From the NCBI RefSeq assembly GCF_028372415.1, contig NC_092872.1:264145008-264209007 (forward strand): a stretch of 64,000 bases of DNA, read 5' to 3'. Position numbers and translations under genes: made by a program. Below the pieces are notes generated by a model that was not told the origin of the DNA, ran no database searches, and saw only the letters and a list, made by a program, of their open reading frames with translations. Shown here in pieces: positions 48,933-59,482 of this stretch (position 1 is the first letter of the stretch; every line of letters begins with the position of its first letter). The DNA is from Notamacropus eugenii (Eukaryota; Chordata; Mammalia; Diprotodontia; Macropodidae).

Positions 48933-49079
48933 GGGAGGGAAGGGGGGAAATTAAAAACTAGTGGAGGTGAACATTGAAAACTGAAAACAAATAAATTAAG
49001 GAAAAAAGTACAGTTTCTCTATAATTCCTTAGACATTCCTCATGATTAGATTCTATTTGTTTTATAAGTGAAAGGGGGA

Positions 49080-49335
49080 AGGAGGCATCTACATAATGCC
49101 TAATACTTACCAAGTCCTGTTCTAAGTGCTTTACAAGTATATAACAATATGTACCCAATTTGATCCCCACACAGCTATAAGATTGGTTATTATTATCCCC
49201 ATGTGATAGTTGAGGAAACTGAGGCAAATTGACACCTAGTGCTTTGCTAAGGGTCACACCACCAGGAAGTGTTTGAGGTTAAATTTAAATTCAAGTGTTC
49301 TTGACTCCCACTCTATCTACTCTGTCACCTACCTG
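49080..49335 (-). repeat. MIR-type SINE, minus
   Basis: 'cccatgtgatagttgaggaaactgaggcaaattg', 'gctttgctaagggtcacacc' and 'cttgactcccactctatctac' give the antisense order. The left part 'tacttaccaagtcctgttctaagtgctttacaag' is MIR-like. Confidence 0.78.
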
Positions 49336-49639
49336 ACTCTAATTCAATAGAAGTACATATTCAAGAGCATTAAGAGACACAGGAGAATATTTTCTGAGTC
49401 TTCTATTGTAACTGTTGTCACTGCAACTCTCTTCAATTTGACCAGCTCTCTCTGTTATTAGAATAACAATAGAAAATGGGATGTGAAATCTGATTTCTTT
49501 ATAGTCCACATTTCAAAAGGAAACTTTTTTTGTGAAATTCAAATGTGAATGCATATGAAAAAACTTTGAATATCACACAACATACTATAAGAATATAAGG
49601 TAGTTTTAACAAAAACTTAGCTCTTTGCTCCTAAACTGT

Positions 49640-49990
49640 ATATATAGAGTATCGTATTTGTTCTTCTTTCTCGAAGAGGACCATGACATGAAGATGATGA
49701 TATAAGTTGCGGTGGACTTTGATTTGAGTGAGGGAGGGCTGTGCAAGGTCATCAACCTCACTTTCTTCTCCTGAGCCATCGGTGTCCAGGGGCCTGATAT
49801 TCATCAGAACAACAGGAGATAGCCCAGGATGCAATGTGAGATCCTAGCCCTTTCAGGCTAAGGTTTTATCACATTCTCACTTTGAGTGAGATACACATGT
49901 TCCATGAATAGGCTTCTTTAAGTAGCTACTCAAGGGATGTCCACTTTAATAAAAAAAAATCAAACTGGGAGGGGAAAATCTTCAGGGTTC
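49640..49990 (+). mobile_element. Marsupial SINE of the 'TTCTCGAAGAGGACCATGACAT' type
   Basis: 'ttcttctttctcgaagaggaccatgacatgaag', 'gagtgagggagggctgtgcaaggtcatcaacctcactttcttctcctgagccatc' and 'ggagatagcccaggatgcaatg' match a SINE that I recognise as abundant in marsupials, probably one with an RTE-type tail. It ends in an A-run near 49960. The subfamily name is not certain. Confidence 0.7.
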
Positions 49991-50604
49991 CTTTGTAAAA
50001 GAGACAAAATTACTGTTTACTTACACACTTAAAGACAATTTAGACACAGATGGAATCATTCACAAAGAAAAAGAGGGAGGAGGAAGGAAAAATAAGTTAA
50101 AATACAAATAAGTTATCTCCTTCCTCTCTAATTCCATTTTATGGGTAAGAAAAGTAGTTATTTTGAGGTTTTAGAAGTCTTAATATAGGGGATATTACAC
50201 TAGGCATTACAAATTACTCCTATAGGCAACATTTCTATGCTAACTCTACAAATGAACAGTATTGTAATTGAAATATATCAGTCTGTTGGAGCAGTCAGCA
50301 CTGATGTCCCAAGGATGAAAAAAAAAAATAATTCAGATTGGAGAAAACTGTAGCATCAAATCTCATGTGAATTCAAGGACGCTGGAGTGAAAAAGTTCTG
50401 TATGTGAAAGAGAACGTCATTCCTAGCCCAACTTTGCTATTTGCTGTTTATGTGACTTTGGATAAGTCCTTTGCTTCTCTGGGCATCAGTATGATCCAAT
50501 GACTGACAAATTTTAAAGAAGTTGGGAAGACATCTTGTGACTCTTTGGTGCTTTCCTTTCATAACTTCAGGTAACTGGAAAGGTATTTTTGTAACATTTG
50601 CATC
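49991..50604. other. Intergenic DNA, no gene recognised
   Basis: No assignable repeat or coding frame. The piece 50440-50480 is MIR-like at best. Confidence 0.4.
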
Positions 50605-50609
50605 TCTTT

Positions 50610-52455
50610 TTTTTTTTAATTTATTTTCAGTGTTCCACAACCACAACCACACAACTTAGATTTTTTTTCATTCCCTCCCTCCTTCCCAATCATCCTTCCT
50701 CTCAGAGACAGCATACAATTTTATATAGGTTGTACACAGACATTACCATTAAATACATTTTTATCATAGTCATGTTGTATAGAGGAATTAAAATGAATGG
50801 GAGAAATCATATGACAAACCAAAACGTAATACAAAAGAAAATGATCTGCTACAATCTGCAACTGAATTCCATGTGGAAGGTGTTTTGTCTTAAGAGACCA
50901 CTGGGCATTTTTTAAGTCCTTGTATTGCAATGAAGTTCTAAGTCTAACAGAAAAAATCCTCGCACATTGTGGTTGTAGCTGTGTACAAAGTTCTCCTGGT
51001 TCTGCTCCTTTCCCTCAGCATCAGATCATATAAGTCTTTCCAGGCCTCTCTGAAGTCTTCCTGTCCATCATTTCTTATAGTGCAATAGTATTCATATACC
51101 ATAATTTATTTATCCATTCCCCAATTGATAGGCATCCCCTTGATTTCCAGTTTTTGGCCACCACAAAGAGCGTTGTTATAAATATTTTGTACATATTCGG
51201 ACCCTTTCCCATTTTTATGATCTCTTGGGGGTACAGTCCTAGAAGTGATATTGCTGGATCAAAAGGTATGCACATTTTTGTAGCCCTTTGGGCATAGTTC
51301 CAAATTGCTTTCCAGAATACTTGGATCAGCTCACAGCTCCACCAACAATGAATGAGTGTTCCAACTCTCCCACATCTTCTCCAACATTTATCATCTTCCT
51401 TTTCTGTCATGTTAGCCAATCTGATAGGTGTGATGTGATATCTCAGAGTTGTTTTGATTTGCATCTCTCTAATCAATAGCGCATTTAGAGCATTTTTTAA
51501 TAAGATTAAAGGTATCTTTAATTTCTTCCTCTGAAAACAGCCTGTTCATGTTTTTGACCATTTATCATTTGAAGAATGATTTGTATTCTTGTACATTTGA
51601 CTCAGCTCTCTATTTATTTTAGAAATGAGGACTCTATCACAGACATTAGATGCAAAAATTCTTTCCCAGTTTTCTGCTTCCCTCCTAATCTTGGTTGTTT
51701 GGGTTTGGTTGTGCAAAAGCTTTTCAGCTTAATGTAATCAAAATTATCCATTTTGCAGTTCATAATGCTTTCTATCTCCTTCTTAGTCAAAAACTCTTCC
51801 CTTCTGCATAAATCTGAAAAATTCACTATTCCTTGCTCCAATAATTTGTTTATAGTATCTCTTTTTATACATAGATCATGTACCCACCTGGACTTTATTC
51901 TTGTGTATGGCATGAGGCATTAGTATATGCCTAGTTTCTGCCACACTGTTATTCAGTTTTCCCAGCAATTTTTGTCAAACAATGAGTTCTTATCCCAGAA
52001 GCTGAGGTCCTTGGGTTTATCAAACAGCAGATTGTTATATTCATTGACTACAATGTCTTGAGTACCTTGTCTAAATTTATTTTATTTGTCTAAATCTAGA
52101 CAATCCACTTGTCCATCCTATTGTTTCTTAGTCAGTATGAAGTGGTTTTCAAAATTGCTGCTTTAAAATACAATTTGAGATCTGGTAGAGCCAGGCCACC
52201 TTCTCTAGCATTTCTTTTCATTAGTTACCTTGATATTCTAGACCTTTTGTTCTTCCAGATGAATCCAACTCTAGAAAATAATTGTCTGATACTTTAATTG
52301 TTGTGGCACTAAATCAGCAAATTAATTTAGGTACAATTGCCATTTTTATTATATTAGCTTAGCCTACCCATGAGCAACTGATGTTTTTCCACTTATTTAA
52401 TTCTGACTTATTGATTCAGTTACCTCTGCAACATTTAAAGATTTTTAACTTGTCT
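50610..52455 (-). mobile_element. L1 3' half, 5'-truncated (minus)
   Basis: Minus strand: ORF2 from the post-RT region (starting near 52455) to its end, then a 3' UTR and an A-rich tail at 50610-50625. Two sections remain open. One is 51614-51913, with the MNCKMDNFDYIKLKSFCTTK segment. The other is 51075-51476, with the cysteine-rich motif C-x3-C-x7-H-x4-C (CWRRCGRVGTLIHCWWSC) and WINKLWYMNTI. These are the typical C-terminal landmarks of L1 ORF2 protein. Frameshifts separate the pieces. Compared with the other L1s here it is moderately preserved. Confidence 0.92.
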
Positions 52456-52484
52456 GTTTTGTGGAGGTGGGATAGGGTGGCCCA

Positions 52485-52705
52485 GAATTATACTTTCATC
52501 TCTACAGGGAACTCCATCTATCAAGACAGATTTCCTGGGCTTGTTGTTATTTGTTTTATTTGTTTGTGTATTTTCAATTTACAGATTTAAGAAGTTGCCT
52601 GAGGGCATTGAAATATTTATGGATTTGATCAAAATCACATACACAGTATGGGCCCAAAGTAATACTTGATCCCAGGAATTTCCAGATCAAAGTACATGAA
52701 TTTAT
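52485..52705 (-). repeat. CORE-SINE (THER/MIR-like), minus
   Basis: 'tttcatctctacagggaactccatctatcaagacag', 'aatttacagatttaagaagttgcctgagggcattg' and 'aaaatcacatacacagtatggg' follow the antisense order of THER1-type SINEs. Confidence 0.65.
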
Positions 52706-52784
52706 TCACTCTGACATACTGAATCTCATCATAAATAATGGAGACTCTGTTAATGAAATTGTAATGAATAGAAAGCCAACTTTA

Positions 52785-53945
52785 TACTCTAAGTGTTCAA
52801 AACAAACCCAATGAAGCCAATATTAGCAGGGAAGCAGAAAGCTGGGAAACAATGTTTGTAGCCACTGTCTATGATAAAGGCCTCATTTCTAAAATATAGA
52901 GAGAATTGAGTAAAATCTATACTAAGACAAATCATTCCCTTATTAATAAATCATCAAAATATATGAAGAAGCAGTTTTCAAAAGAAGAAATTAAAATTAT
53001 CTCTAGTCATAGGAAAAAATGCTCTAAATCACAATTGATTTAACAAATGCAAATCAAAACAACTCTGAGGCAGCATACCATACCTACCAGATTGGCTAAC
53101 ATGAAAAAACATGAGCATGATAAATACTGGAAAAGATGTGGGAAAATTTGAACACTAATGCATTGTTGGTGGAATTGTGAACTGCTCCAACGATTCTGGA
53201 GAACAATTTCTGACTATATCCAAAGGCTATAAAATTGTGCATACCCTTTGATCCATGAATACCACAACTAGGTCTGTATTCCAAAGAGTTCCTAACAAAG
53301 AGGAAAGAACTCACACACACAAAAAAAAAATTATAGGAGCTCTTTCTCTGTTGGCAAAGAATTGGAAATTGAAGGGAAACTCATCAATCAGGGAATGGCT
53401 GAACAAGATGTGGTATATTAATGTCATAGAATACTATTGCTCCATAAGAAATGGTGAGAAGGAAGATTTCGGAAAGTATTGAAAGACTTGCAAGAATTAA
53501 TACTGATTGAACTGAGCAGAATCAGAACTTTGTACACCGTAACAACAAGATTGTGCCATGACCAACTTTGTTATACTTAAATGTTCTGAGCAATGCAGTG
53601 ATCTAAGACAATTCCAAAAGATTCATGATGTAAAATGCTATCCATATCCAGAGAAAGAATTATGGAGTCTGAACACAGATCAAAGAATATTATTTTCTCA
53701 TATTGTTTGTGGTCTTTTTTTTTCCTTTCTAGTGGTTTTTCCCTTTTATTCTGATTGTTCCTTTACAACAGGATTAATAAGAAAAAATGTTTAATGCAAC
53801 TGTACATGTATAGCATATATCAGATTGCATGCCATCTTGAGAAGAGGGGGAGAAGAGAGGGAAAAAGGAGGGAAATTTAGAACTTAAAATCTTATAATAG
53901 TGAATGTTGTAAACTAAAAATAAATAAATTTTATAAATATAAAAT
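52785..53945 (+). mobile_element. L1 3' end, 5'-truncated (plus)
   Basis: Starts inside ORF2 ('ggaagcagaaagctgggaaacaatg'). It contains 'tcattcccttattaataaatcatcaaaatatatg', 'tgcattgttggtggaattgtgaactg' and 'tcatcaatcagggaatggct'. Then comes the 3' UTR ('acaggattaataagaaaaaatgtttaatgc', 'atatcagattgcatgccatcttg') and the terminal 'gaatgttgtaaactaaaaataaataaatt'. Multiple stops. Confidence 0.9.
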
Positions 53946-54370
53946 ACAAAATAAATATACTCTCAGTGCTCTAGGCAAATCTCTAAGAAAGTACATTGGA
54001 GAGAAGATGCTGACCTGAATGAGTTCAGAGATTTTGTTCACAAGGGACCAACTTATAAGAGCAAAATCACAGACACAATCGTAATCCTGATCCCAAACCC
54101 TAGTAAAAGGATAAATCTATCAATAAACATTTTTTAACGAAAGAAAATTAAATGAAAAAGTTAAAGTCAAATTGAATTTCGGAAATTTAGGATATTTAAT
54201 CTCTCTTTTTCCATCCTGGAATGTTTGTTTTTTTTTTTAATAACGTCAGAATCCAAGACCATCAATCTCTTTTTAATCCTTGTCTTTTATTTATGTATTT
54301 GCCTATATATTTATTTTTGTTTGTTTATTTTATTTCTTTTTTGTTTATTTAACTATTAAAAGACATTGCT
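53946..54370. other. Intergenic DNA, possible MIR piece
   Basis: 'ctgacctgaatgagttcagag' … 'aaaatcacagacacaatcgtaatcctgatcccaaaccc' may be an eroded SINE. TTTA/TTTG-rich text lies at 54220-54355. Confidence 0.35.
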
Positions 54371-54374
54371 TTCC

Positions 54375-54832
54375 AAGGGTGAGGCCCACCAAGTAATCTC
54401 TTCCCTGAGAATGGCATAGCTACAGTGCTTTGTGCTCACCTTTTGGATGAATTCTACTGTAACTAAATCACAGAACTGAGGGTTCCTGAATTTAGGCAAC
54501 CATCAACAGATCCAGACAGGAAGCCCTGCTACAAATGGACTTTTTAATCACTAGACAATTTTATCTCACTGTTGCTGTTGCACTTCATCACTGCTGCTAC
54601 TCTACATTGTTTGCTTCTTAATCTAGCCATAAATATATAAATCAAAGTTTAGCCACACTGCCTTAGGTCACCTATTAGAGGAGGCCCTGACACGTGTCTA
54701 ATCTCTCTCCCCCAATGGAATAAAGAAAGCTTTTGTTTTTTGCTTTTAATCTGTGTGAGTTCTTTGGTATTTGGGGAGTTAACAATAGTTGCAAAACCTC
54801 TGTGACTCTGGTCATTTGTTACCAGAGTTGAC
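54375..54832 (+). mobile_element. Possible solo LTR, plus
   Basis: The block has an LTR-like layout: AT-rich TATA-type box ('ataaatatataaat', about 54629), AATAAA at 54719-54724, a U5-like part, and an end in …GAGTTGACA at 54832. A convincing TG start and target duplication were not found, so the left edge is a guess. Confidence 0.4.
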
Positions 54833-55720
54833 AATAATATATTATATTTGGTGAGTATTTTTTTTTAATTCCACTCTCCTGTATTTCCATCACCTAGGAT
54901 ATTGTATGTTTTATAGTAAGCATTCAATATGTTCTTGCTAAGTAAATATATTTCATGCTAACACACACACATGTGGATGCGCGCGTGCGTGTGCACACAC
55001 ACACACACACTGTCAGTTATATTTTTCCCTTTCTCTTGCAGCTGCCTCTTCCAATTGGGGGATAAGGGCTTCCTCAATGACTTAAGAGAAGTTTGAAAGT
55101 AACAAATGGTATAGAAGGGAAATAGGAAATTCCATCAGTTACACCAGGGGATAAGAAGAATTGAGCAAGCACATGAACACACACTCATAGACACAAATGA
55201 TACAATGAAGAAATACAAAATATTCAGGAAACCCAAGGAGTTCAGAAGGCATATAACAACTTTGTTGTAGATGCTACTTCAATTAAAAGTCAGCTGGTCA
55301 ATAAAATCTTTCTTAATGCATATTTGGAAGTATTCATTTCTCTGAATATTCATAGCATTAGCATTTTTTTGTCTTTTACATTGATATTTAGTCATACAAT
55401 AAAGTAAATTGTGTACATGTTGCCTTGTGAGTAACATGTGAGAGCATAAGTTCTATCCAGGCAAAGATTGGGTGTTAAAATGGATTCTGGCTTTATTATT
55501 TTGATTTGCTTCTACGAGCACTGACAATGCCACAAAGGACTAGCAGTAGGCAAAACATTACTACTCTGAATGTCTATGGAAAATTTCCTTTTCCATTGGA
55601 AATATTGTCCCTGGAAAACTGTCTGTGATTATATCCTGTTAATGAGTCATTCATAACCTACATTTCCCTTCCAAATCTGATGTTGATCAAACACACTACA
55701 CTAAAGGGTCTTTTGTCTCC
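54833..55720. other. Intergenic DNA with alternating CA/GC/GT tract
   Basis: An alternating purine-pyrimidine tract at 54960-55010 (ACACAC…GCGCGCGTGCGTGTGCACAC…) is a potential Z-DNA former. The remainder shows no gene or recognised repeat. Confidence 0.6.
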
Positions 55721-55724
55721 AATC

Positions 55725-56315
55725 AGTTAACCAGCTAGCATTTCTTAAGCATGTCTACTGGCTAGGTGCTGGGCACAGAACTGCAATTACAAATAAAGGT
55801 AAAACAAAGCAAAACCAGACACTGTTCCAGGGAGCTCATAGTTAATTGGGGAAGGCATCATGCAAACAACGATATTAAATAAGATCCATCTGGGAAAAAA
55901 CGATAAGAGTAGGCTAAAAAAGAAAAGTGTAAGATTAGGAGGCTTTGTGAAAGATCTACGTAGAAAGTAGGATTTCAGCTAAAAGTTGAAGGAATACAGA
56001 GAAGCTAGGAGGTGAAGAACAGAAAGGACAGAGGATCAAAGAAAATCAGTGAAAAAGCCCAGAGTGAGGACATGGAGTATATTGAAAAAGGAATAGTCAG
56101 GAAGTCAGTGCCACTAGATAAAAGAATACATAGAGCTACAAGGCAGAAGACAGAAGGTGAGAGAAGTTAGAAAGGTTAAAGGTATTAAAAGACAGAGAAT
56201 TTTGTAATTGACCTTGTAGAAAATAAGGAATGACTGAAGTTTATTAAATGGAGTGTGACAGAGAGTCAAACCTGCACTTGAGTAAGATCTATTTGACAAC
56301 CAAATGGTAGATGGA
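55725..56315 (+). repeat. Old L2/CR1-superfamily repeat
   Basis: 'agctagcatttcttaagcatgtctactggctaggtgctgggcac', 'cactgttccagggagctcatagttaattgggg', 'gtaggatttcagctaaaagttgaagg' and 'attttgtaattgaccttg' follow the same order as 41745-42460 and 37191-37720. Confidence 0.6.
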
Positions 56316-56334
56316 TTCTGACCCAATTAAATAC

Positions 56335-56835
56335 ACACACACATACACACAACTATTTAGAGAGAGTCAAAATATGTACATGATTTAAACATAATGGGTC
56401 AAACAGGAAATAAAAAGCATTACAAGATGTAGACTCGATAATTTTAATTACATTGTAGTGAAAAGATTTTACATAAACAAAACAATGCAACCAAGATTAG
56501 AAGGAAAGTGGAAAACTGGATAAAAAATTTTACTTCAAGTTAAGATTTTTATGAACTAATAAAAAGTGAAGTGAACATAACTAGCAGAACATTGTGAACA
56601 GAAAGAGAAAAATCATACAATGATTGCCTGGGAATGACTTAATTGTTATCAGCAATGCAAAGATCCAAGATAATTCTGAAGGATTTATGATAAAAATGTT
56701 ATCCACCTTCATAAAAAGAATTGGTAGAGTTGCCAACCTGAAGCATATAATTTTTATCTTATTTTTTCATGTTTTTTGAGAAGATAGAGTCTGTCTTTTC
56801 TTCTACAACATGACTAATATAGAAATTTAAATTTT
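56335..56835 (+). mobile_element. L1 3' fragment (plus) with internal deletion
   Basis: Left piece: 'gagagagtcaaaatatgtacatgatttaaacataatggg…aagattagaaggaaagtggaaaactgg' (ORF2). After about 56540 it jumps to the end region: 'aaaaagtgaagtgaacataactagcagaacattg', 'agatccaagataattctgaaggatt' and 'caacatgactaatatagaaat'. About 500 bp of ORF2 expected between them is absent. Confidence 0.75.
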
Positions 56836-56839
56836 ATGT

Positions 56840-56955
56840 ACACATGCATGTATGCATGTATATGTTTATGCATATATGTACATGCACATGCAGGTACCTA
56901 TGTACATTATACATATACATGTGCATATCTATATGTCTATATATGTGTTTTTCTG
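56840..56955. repeat. TATG/CATA-type microsatellite
   Basis: Degenerate ATGTATATG units following the L1 3' fragment, perhaps seeded in its 3' terminus. Confidence 0.85.
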
Positions 56956-57460
56956 TAAAAAATTTTCCCACTCAATGGATATATTATATATGTCACCTGA
57001 TAGTGTATCTGTTATCTCACTTTTCCCTTAGTGTTACAAAAAATAAACACTGTCTTGACCACATAAGATGACCATTAAACTAATAACATGACAGTGCCTA
57101 TCAGCATGCTATTATTTGATTTCATTTTAAATTTCTCAAATGAATGCTATGATCTCTTAATTTTTTGTATATTTGGAAATGTTTAGTAAGAGATTATTCA
57201 CTGAATGGTCAGACAGCTCTCTGTCTCTTTTGATCTCTCTGTGTCTATCTTTTTATCTCTCTTTCTCTCTCTCTCTCTGTCTCTCACTGACTCATTGTTT
57301 CACTGATTTTCTTTCATTTCTTTCTCCAAGGTGTGATATGTCTTTGTCTCTATATTTCACTGAGAGTTACTAAATCTCATATCTGTGAAATGATGCATGC
57401 CACAATCACACAACTAGATACTTGCAGAAATAGACTTACAGCCAAGTTCTCCTGTGTCCT
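56956..57460. other. Intergenic DNA with (TC)n tract
   Basis: TCTCTCTG/TCTC-rich at about 57215-57290. No gene was recognised. Confidence 0.5.
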
Positions 57461-57600
57461 ATCCATACACACACATACATATATACACACATACAAACAT
57501 ACATGTATGCATGCATATTCATGTACACGTATATATCGCATGTATATGCATAATATACTGCATGTATGTATATATGCATTTACGTATGTACGTTAACAAT
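57461..57600. repeat. CATA/CACATATA-type microsatellite
   Basis: Degenerate ACACATACATATATACAC units with CATGCATGCAT near 57507. Confidence 0.88.
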
Positions 57601-58664
57601 TTTGTTTTCTTTTAATTTTAATGCATTTTAATTCAATTATAATTTTCTAACTTTAATCATAATTTGATATAATTTTAATTTTATTTTAGTTGTAATAAAA
57701 ATAAAATAAATTTAAATGTAATGTTTCGATAGGTGGGTATCTCTTAACCTATTTTCCTGGACTTGATTCTATTAAGTTAATATTTCACTCTTAACTATTC
57801 AAGCTTTCTCAGCCCGTGAAATGTGATTTTTCAGTTGCCCACCATATGCCAGCTGTTGGTATTATCAATTTCTTCTCTTTGTTTCCTTAGTTGCTGAATG
57901 GAGAAAATGTAAACACAGATGTCTCTATAGCGACATTTGTCAGCATTTGAGATCCCCATCGAAAGTCCTGGAGTTTCATATCTTTTTTGCTAGTTGAAAA
58001 TGTTCAAATGGCATAACCTCTATAATATATGTACCCATTTTTTCCACTGACTCTTTGATGGTCACTGCACAGAATGGTTGACAGGCTCTCTAACTTGTCT
58101 AAAACATTTAATTTTTAACTTTATTCTCCAGTTGAAAGAAGCTATACAACACCAAGCTGCAAATATCCTTTTTTCTGCAATACAGTAAAAATAGACTATG
58201 TTTTCTTGTCTAATTTCAAAGATCGTTGTATTCCTTATCTCACTTAATATTGATAATACTCTAGGAGTTAGATAATACAAATTATATTAACTCCTTTTGA
58301 CAGAAAAATCTATATGGTATTCTTGGAGCAAACGTCTTTATTGATGATATGCACGAATCTGCTCATGTACTCAATGTGTCTCTTCATCATATTTTGACTA
58401 ATACATACTTTGTAGTAATAGAACTCCATTAGAAAACTGTTGGAGTTGAAAAGATGAAACTTCATTTCAAGAGTTCATTAACAGCACTGAATGTTTTCTC
58501 TTCATTATATTTGCAAACCTTCGTGAAGCTTTATTCAGGAACATTATTAGAGTATATAGGTAAGTGTGTGAACAAAATACTTTCTGTCTCTTTACTATAA
58601 ACCAGGGGTTTTCAATCTGAAATAAATGAATGTACATATATCAATATAAATGTGAAAATTCATA
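57601..58664. other. AT-rich intergenic DNA, no gene recognised
   Basis: TTTTAATTTTA-like text at about 57605-57720; otherwise unique-looking. Confidence 0.45.
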
Positions 58665-58725
58665 CTTTTACACACACACACATATATATATATACAGATA
58701 TATATATATAGTATATATACATCTG
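58665..58725. repeat. (CA)n(TA)n microsatellite
   Basis: CACACACACA followed by TATATATA with interruptions. Confidence 0.9.
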
Positions 58726-58891
58726 TAACTGTATTTGCAGAAAATTTCTTTAATAAGTCTATATATTTTATTTCAGTCATTTAAAATAACTTCCTGAAAA
58801 GCAGTGCATAGAGAAGCTTGCCAAAGCATAAAGAACAAGGAAAAAAGAGGAAGAAAAGCAACTGGAAGAAGAGAGAAGGAACAGGGAGGAG
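58726..58891. other. Purine-rich left flank of provirus
   Basis: From about 58790 to 58891 the plus strand is A/G-rich ('agaggaagaaaagcaactgg'). GC content jumps abruptly at 58892, the inferred LTR edge. It could alternatively be unrecognised U3 if the LTR starts further left. Confidence 0.5.
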
Positions 58892-59078
58892 TGTGAGGGG
58901 CCGAGAATGGACCCCCTAAGTGGGTAGGAGACATCCTGGTGTTGGGACCCGCCCGAACCCGGGACTGCCACGTCGCGAAGGCTACGTGGCCGCCGAGAAC
59001 GGGTGCTGGGGAGGCACCATAAGAGGAGATGGCTTCACCCTTGGGGAGGATCCGGGACGGACCCTGGAAAGAGGAAGG

Positions 59079-59086
59079 TATATAAG
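59079..59086 (+). promoter_or_regulatory. LTR TATA box
   Basis: TATATAAG, 52 bp upstream of the AATAAA. Transcription would be expected to start about 25-30 bp downstream, near 59110. Confidence 0.85.
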
Positions 59087-59130
59087 ACAACGCCCTAGGG
59101 AGCTCGGGGGGACTGGACTGAGACACGCCA

Positions 59131-59136
59131 AATAAA
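59131..59136 (+). terminator. LTR polyadenylation signal
   Basis: AATAAA in the inferred R region. It would serve 3' end formation in the 3' LTR copy. Confidence 0.8.
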
Positions 59137-59305
59137 CGCTTGCTCTACCCTACTCTGGTCTCTGCTCGATTACTGCTCCTTTCCCTTGTTCCCCGGGAGG
59201 GAGCTCGGAGTCCGGGTCGGAAGCCGCGGTGTGTGGAGTGGAGAAAAGACCTCGCTCTCAGGGATCGCAGAGGTGGTCGGTGGTCGTCGCCCGGCCCGTG
59301 ACAGC

Positions 59306-59325
59306 TGGCGCCCAGAACAGGGACC
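59306..59325 (+). other. Primer binding site (tRNA-Lys-like)
   Basis: TGGCGCCCAGAACAGGGACC, two bases after the LTR end. It matches the complement of the 3' end of tRNA-Lys(UUU), TGGCGCCCGAACAGGGAC, except for one extra A after TGGCGCCC. Lys primers are usual in beta- and lentiviruses. Confidence 0.85.
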
Positions 59326-59350
59326 TGAAAGAGACCCCCTCGAACGAGAG

Positions 59351-59359
59351 GAGGTGAGT
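59351..59359 (+). promoter_or_regulatory. Probable major splice donor
   Basis: GAG|GTGAGT, a near-consensus donor in the leader between primer binding site and gag, where retroviruses place the donor for env mRNA. No acceptor can be tested because env is outside the window. Confidence 0.65.
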
Positions 59360-59482
59360 TATACCCAACCTGCTGGTCGGGGTGGAAGGATCGAGCAGCC
59401 TAGGAGAGCGTAGGAGAAACCAAGAGTAAGGACTCCGCGCGACACGGTCCTTCCCGGGACCGCTCCTAGAAGGCAGTTAGTT

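Larger units (their letters stand above)
42780..49008 (+). mobile_element. Decayed L1 (plus), split by a HAL1-like element and an LTR
   Basis: 5' end near 42785 ('gggttctgggagccaagacagcagagtg'), 5' UTR to 43340, ORF1 43342-44445. An inter-ORF region follows ('gggcaaattgtttgcatccctataagg' near 44489). ORF2 starts near 45037 with the endonuclease N-terminal motif (TVNVNGMN-type) and is interrupted at 45170. It resumes at 47668 and continues to about 48607, where an LTR fragment replaces the reverse-transcriptase region. The piece 48935-49008 looks like an L1 3' UTR end. It is a corpse serving as landing site. Confidence 0.8.
58892..59303 (+). repeat. 5' LTR, 412 bp
   Basis: Starts TGTGAGGGG and ends GGCCCGTGACA, with TGT…ACA inverted termini. 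The primer binding site follows two bases later. A TATA box and AATAAA in the right order separate U3, R and U5. The 3' LTR is not available to confirm the edges, so the start is an inference from the TG dinucleotide, composition change and spacing. The U3 is unusually GC- and CpG-rich. Confidence 0.8.

Noticed and set aside
59303..59310. Primer binding site for another tRNA (Pro, Lys1,2 or Trp)
   Set aside because: TGGCGCCC…GAACAGGGAC fits tRNA-Lys(UUU) with one extra base far better than the TGGGGGCTCG, TGGCGCCCAACGTGGGG or other common primer sites.
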